From: Leptospira terpstrae serovar Hualin str. LT 11-33 = ATCC 700639
GTDB lineage: Bacteria; Spirochaetota; Leptospiria; Leptospirales; Leptospiraceae
Direction of reading: 5' to 3'
NCBI RefSeq assembly: GCF_000332495.1
Contig: NZ_AOGW02000011.1
Span: 124,001-188,000 of the forward strand
DNA length: 64,000 nucleotides
Position 1 is the first letter of the stretch. Every line of letters begins with the position of its first letter. The notes beneath the pieces were generated by a model. That model worked only from the letters and a program-made list of their open reading frames with translations, was not told the origin of the DNA and did no database searches. Positions 62,762 to 64,000 of this stretch are shown in pieces. A program made the position numbers and the translations under genes.

Positions 62762-63136
62762 ATTGAGAATCTTTCCTTATTTTTAAAAATACAATCGTAA
62801 ACAAACCTGATTCTAAAATCAATTTTCGAATCTGTAAATCAAGAAACTAAGTCCAATATATTGCAATATTGAACCTTACTTTAGACGGAATTGCTTGATT
62901 TTACCTGTTCCCAAGGGGCACTTTCACCTGTAAAACTCCTAACCTCAGCAAAAATACCCTTTTGGAAAGATTCTAAGTGCATTAACAAATATTATCTGGT
63001 GTTTTCCCCAAAAAAACATCCAAACGTGAATTCATTACCATGTTTTTTATAAAATTAAGTACAAACTAACAAATGTAATGTTTATTTCTTGACTGTTATG
63101 CGATAATTAAGCACACTATATAATATATAAATATTT
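62762..63136. other. 375-base intergenic region
   Basis: A/T-rich stretch between divergent genes. A TTGACT at 63089-63094 and TATAAT at 63119-63124 occur but are 24 bases apart, too far for a standard promoter. No gene, RNA or clear repeat seen. Confidence 0.5.
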
Positions 63137-63646
63137 ATGAATATATTAATTAAAAAATATACTTTCGTTCCACTTTTCCTATTAGCTATTTTTTACTCAT
63201 GTAATCCAAAAGATTCCGACCAAGATAAGGAAATATTGGGATTACTTGCTTTACCTAGTGTTTCAGGAAATGCCACCTCCTCTTCTGGTGTCTGCAATGG
63301 ATATACTATCTATGATCTAAGTGCTGTTCCCGTTGATTTTAGACCAACAACAGGAATTATTTATATGAATGTAATCGCAAAAGTTGGCTCAGTTTTGACA
63401 GTAAATTCAACGACAACTTCTTTGAATTCTGTAAATGGTTACATATTTAATCCTTTTCATTTCGTTCAAAGAATTTCTTGTCCAATCAGTGGCTCTCCCA
63501 GTATGACAACGGTTTATAATGAAGTTCGAACTGCAAATAGAGTCACTTTGACATTTACAGTTGCAGGAACTTATGGACTTCAACTTTTTACTAGCACAAG
63601 CAGTTTGAATGCTGTTACTGATTTAAATGCAACTTTTATTGAATAA
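63137..63646 (+). CDS. Small predicted lipoprotein, unknown family
   Basis: 169 residues with lipobox AIFYSC at residues 18-23, then an acidic linker. The mature part is beta-rich, with a Cys pair (VCNGY, RISCPIS) and many Thr/Ser/Val strands. Not recognised. It converges on the next gene with 3 bases between the stops. Confidence 0.6.
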   Translation: MNILIKKYTFVPLFLLAIFYSCNPKDSDQDKEILGLLALPSVSGNATSSSGVCNGYTIYDLSAVPVDFRPTTGIIYMNVIAKVGSVLTVNSTTTSLNSVNGYIFNPFHFVQRISCPISGSPSMTTVYNEVRTANRVTLTFTVAGTYGLQLFTSTSSLNAVTDLNATFIE

Positions 63647-63649
63647 TCT

Positions 63650-64000
63650 CTATCGTTGGTAAAGAGAGAAAAGGAAAGATGAGGGTATTTTTAAAAAGTA
63701 CCCCAATTTTAATATTTGATTAAGTAAAGACTGTTTGAGTATCCCTTTTTTTTTAAACCGATGTGCCGATGTAATTGCCTGATAAGGCAAAAGTACCGGA
63801 TGCGAATTTTTTCTAAATTTTTGACTCAGTTCGGTATCCTCAAATAGATAAAGCAAACTCATATCAGTTTTCCAAAGTCTTCGATCAAAAAAAATGCAAT
63901 GGTCTAAATAAACGATTCCTCTCCATTTTACTCGAACTACATTGGAATACCAGGAAATAAATCGTAAAAGAAAATGTTGATCATCAAATTGATGAATAAA
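63650..64000 (-). CDS. C-terminal part of a TIGR04283-type glycosyltransferase
   Basis: The frame stays open to the right edge, so the protein is incomplete at its N-terminus. The visible 116 residues read FDDQHFLLRFISW, then RGIVYLDHCIFFDRR, EDTELSQKFRK, TSAHRFKKKGILKQSLLNQ and a closing helix. This is the characteristic end of the TIGR04283 family 2 glycosyltransferases (acceptor segment with Glu-Asp-x-Glu and the TSARR-like basic motif). An ATG inside the frame at 63862 is not the real start. Its substrate is unknown. Confidence 0.72.
   Translation of the reverse strand, partial: FIHQFDDQHFLLRFISWYSNVVRVKWRGIVYLDHCIFFDRRLWKTDMSLLYLFEDTELSQKFRKNSHPVLLPYQAITSAHRFKKKGILKQSLLNQILKLGYFLKIPSSFLFSLYQR

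Noticed and set aside
63089..63124. TTGACT and TATAAT as a promoter for the last lipoprotein
   Set aside because: Spacing of 24 bases is outside the usable range for sigma-70.

Overview
The window reads as chromosome of a Leptospira, most likely a saprophytic-clade species. The evidence is low-GC DNA, several lipoproteins with spirochaete-style lipoboxes (LVTQC, ITTQC, LTLFQC, AIFYSC), a 7TMR-DISM receptor cyclase, an AraC regulator with an N-terminal membrane half, an LpxR-type lipid A deacylase, and two proteins that look derived from spirochaete FlaB flagellin. The species is an inference. I saw no rRNA, tRNA, CRISPR array, insertion sequence or origin.

Layout. 1-7.8 kb: a beta-propeller lipoprotein, two large multi-spanning GT-C-like membrane proteins whose genes overlap tail to tail, a neutral ceramidase and a small DUF3817 membrane protein. 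7.8-14.3 kb: a receptor-type adenylate/guanylate cyclase, a long multidomain lipoprotein and LpxR. 14.4-18.6 kb: an operon of MFS transporter, glycoside hydrolase family 2 enzyme and alpha/beta hydrolase. 18.6-23.5 kb: an AraC regulator divergent from a DJ-1/PfpI double-domain protein, a chemotaxis receptor with an extra C-terminal domain, and a GXWXG/DUF4334 protein. 23.5-25.4 kb: two coupled genes for degenerate flagellin-like proteins, the most unusual locus here. 25.6-31.2 kb: a CoA-binding protein, small membrane proteins, and a TonB receptor, lipoprotein and PepSY membrane protein that look like a metal or haem uptake set.

31.2-48.9 kb is a nitrate-assimilation and molybdenum-cofactor island. 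It holds a nitrate reductase fused to its own FAD/NAD(P) and [2Fe-2S] electron-input module, NirB, NirD, a SUMT for sirohaem, a MoaC-MoaB fusion, MoeA, a nitrate transporter, a second molybdoenzyme of unknown substrate, MoeB-rhodanese, MoaA, MoaD, MoaE, MobA and a HAD phosphatase. Nitrate would be imported, reduced to nitrite and then to ammonium by NirBD, while the neighbouring genes make the bis-MGD cofactor and part of the sirohaem. Two sigma-54 (-24/-12) promoter matches, before nirB and before the transporter, tie the island to nitrogen control.

49-64 kb: a lipoprotein, a HisKA_2 histidine kinase next to a free-standing copy of its membrane sensor module, a DUF1905/YdeI protein, an M14-like peptidase, an alpha/beta hydrolase, DNA-3-methyladenine glycosylase I, a TolC-RND-TetR efflux operon without an adaptor gene, a MarR regulator and NTF2-like protein sharing a palindromic operator, an Rnk-like factor, a Cys-rich-repeat protein, a lipoprotein, and the C-terminal part of a TIGR04283-type glycosyltransferase that runs off the right edge.

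All family assignments come from reading motifs and remembered family sequences; no search was run.
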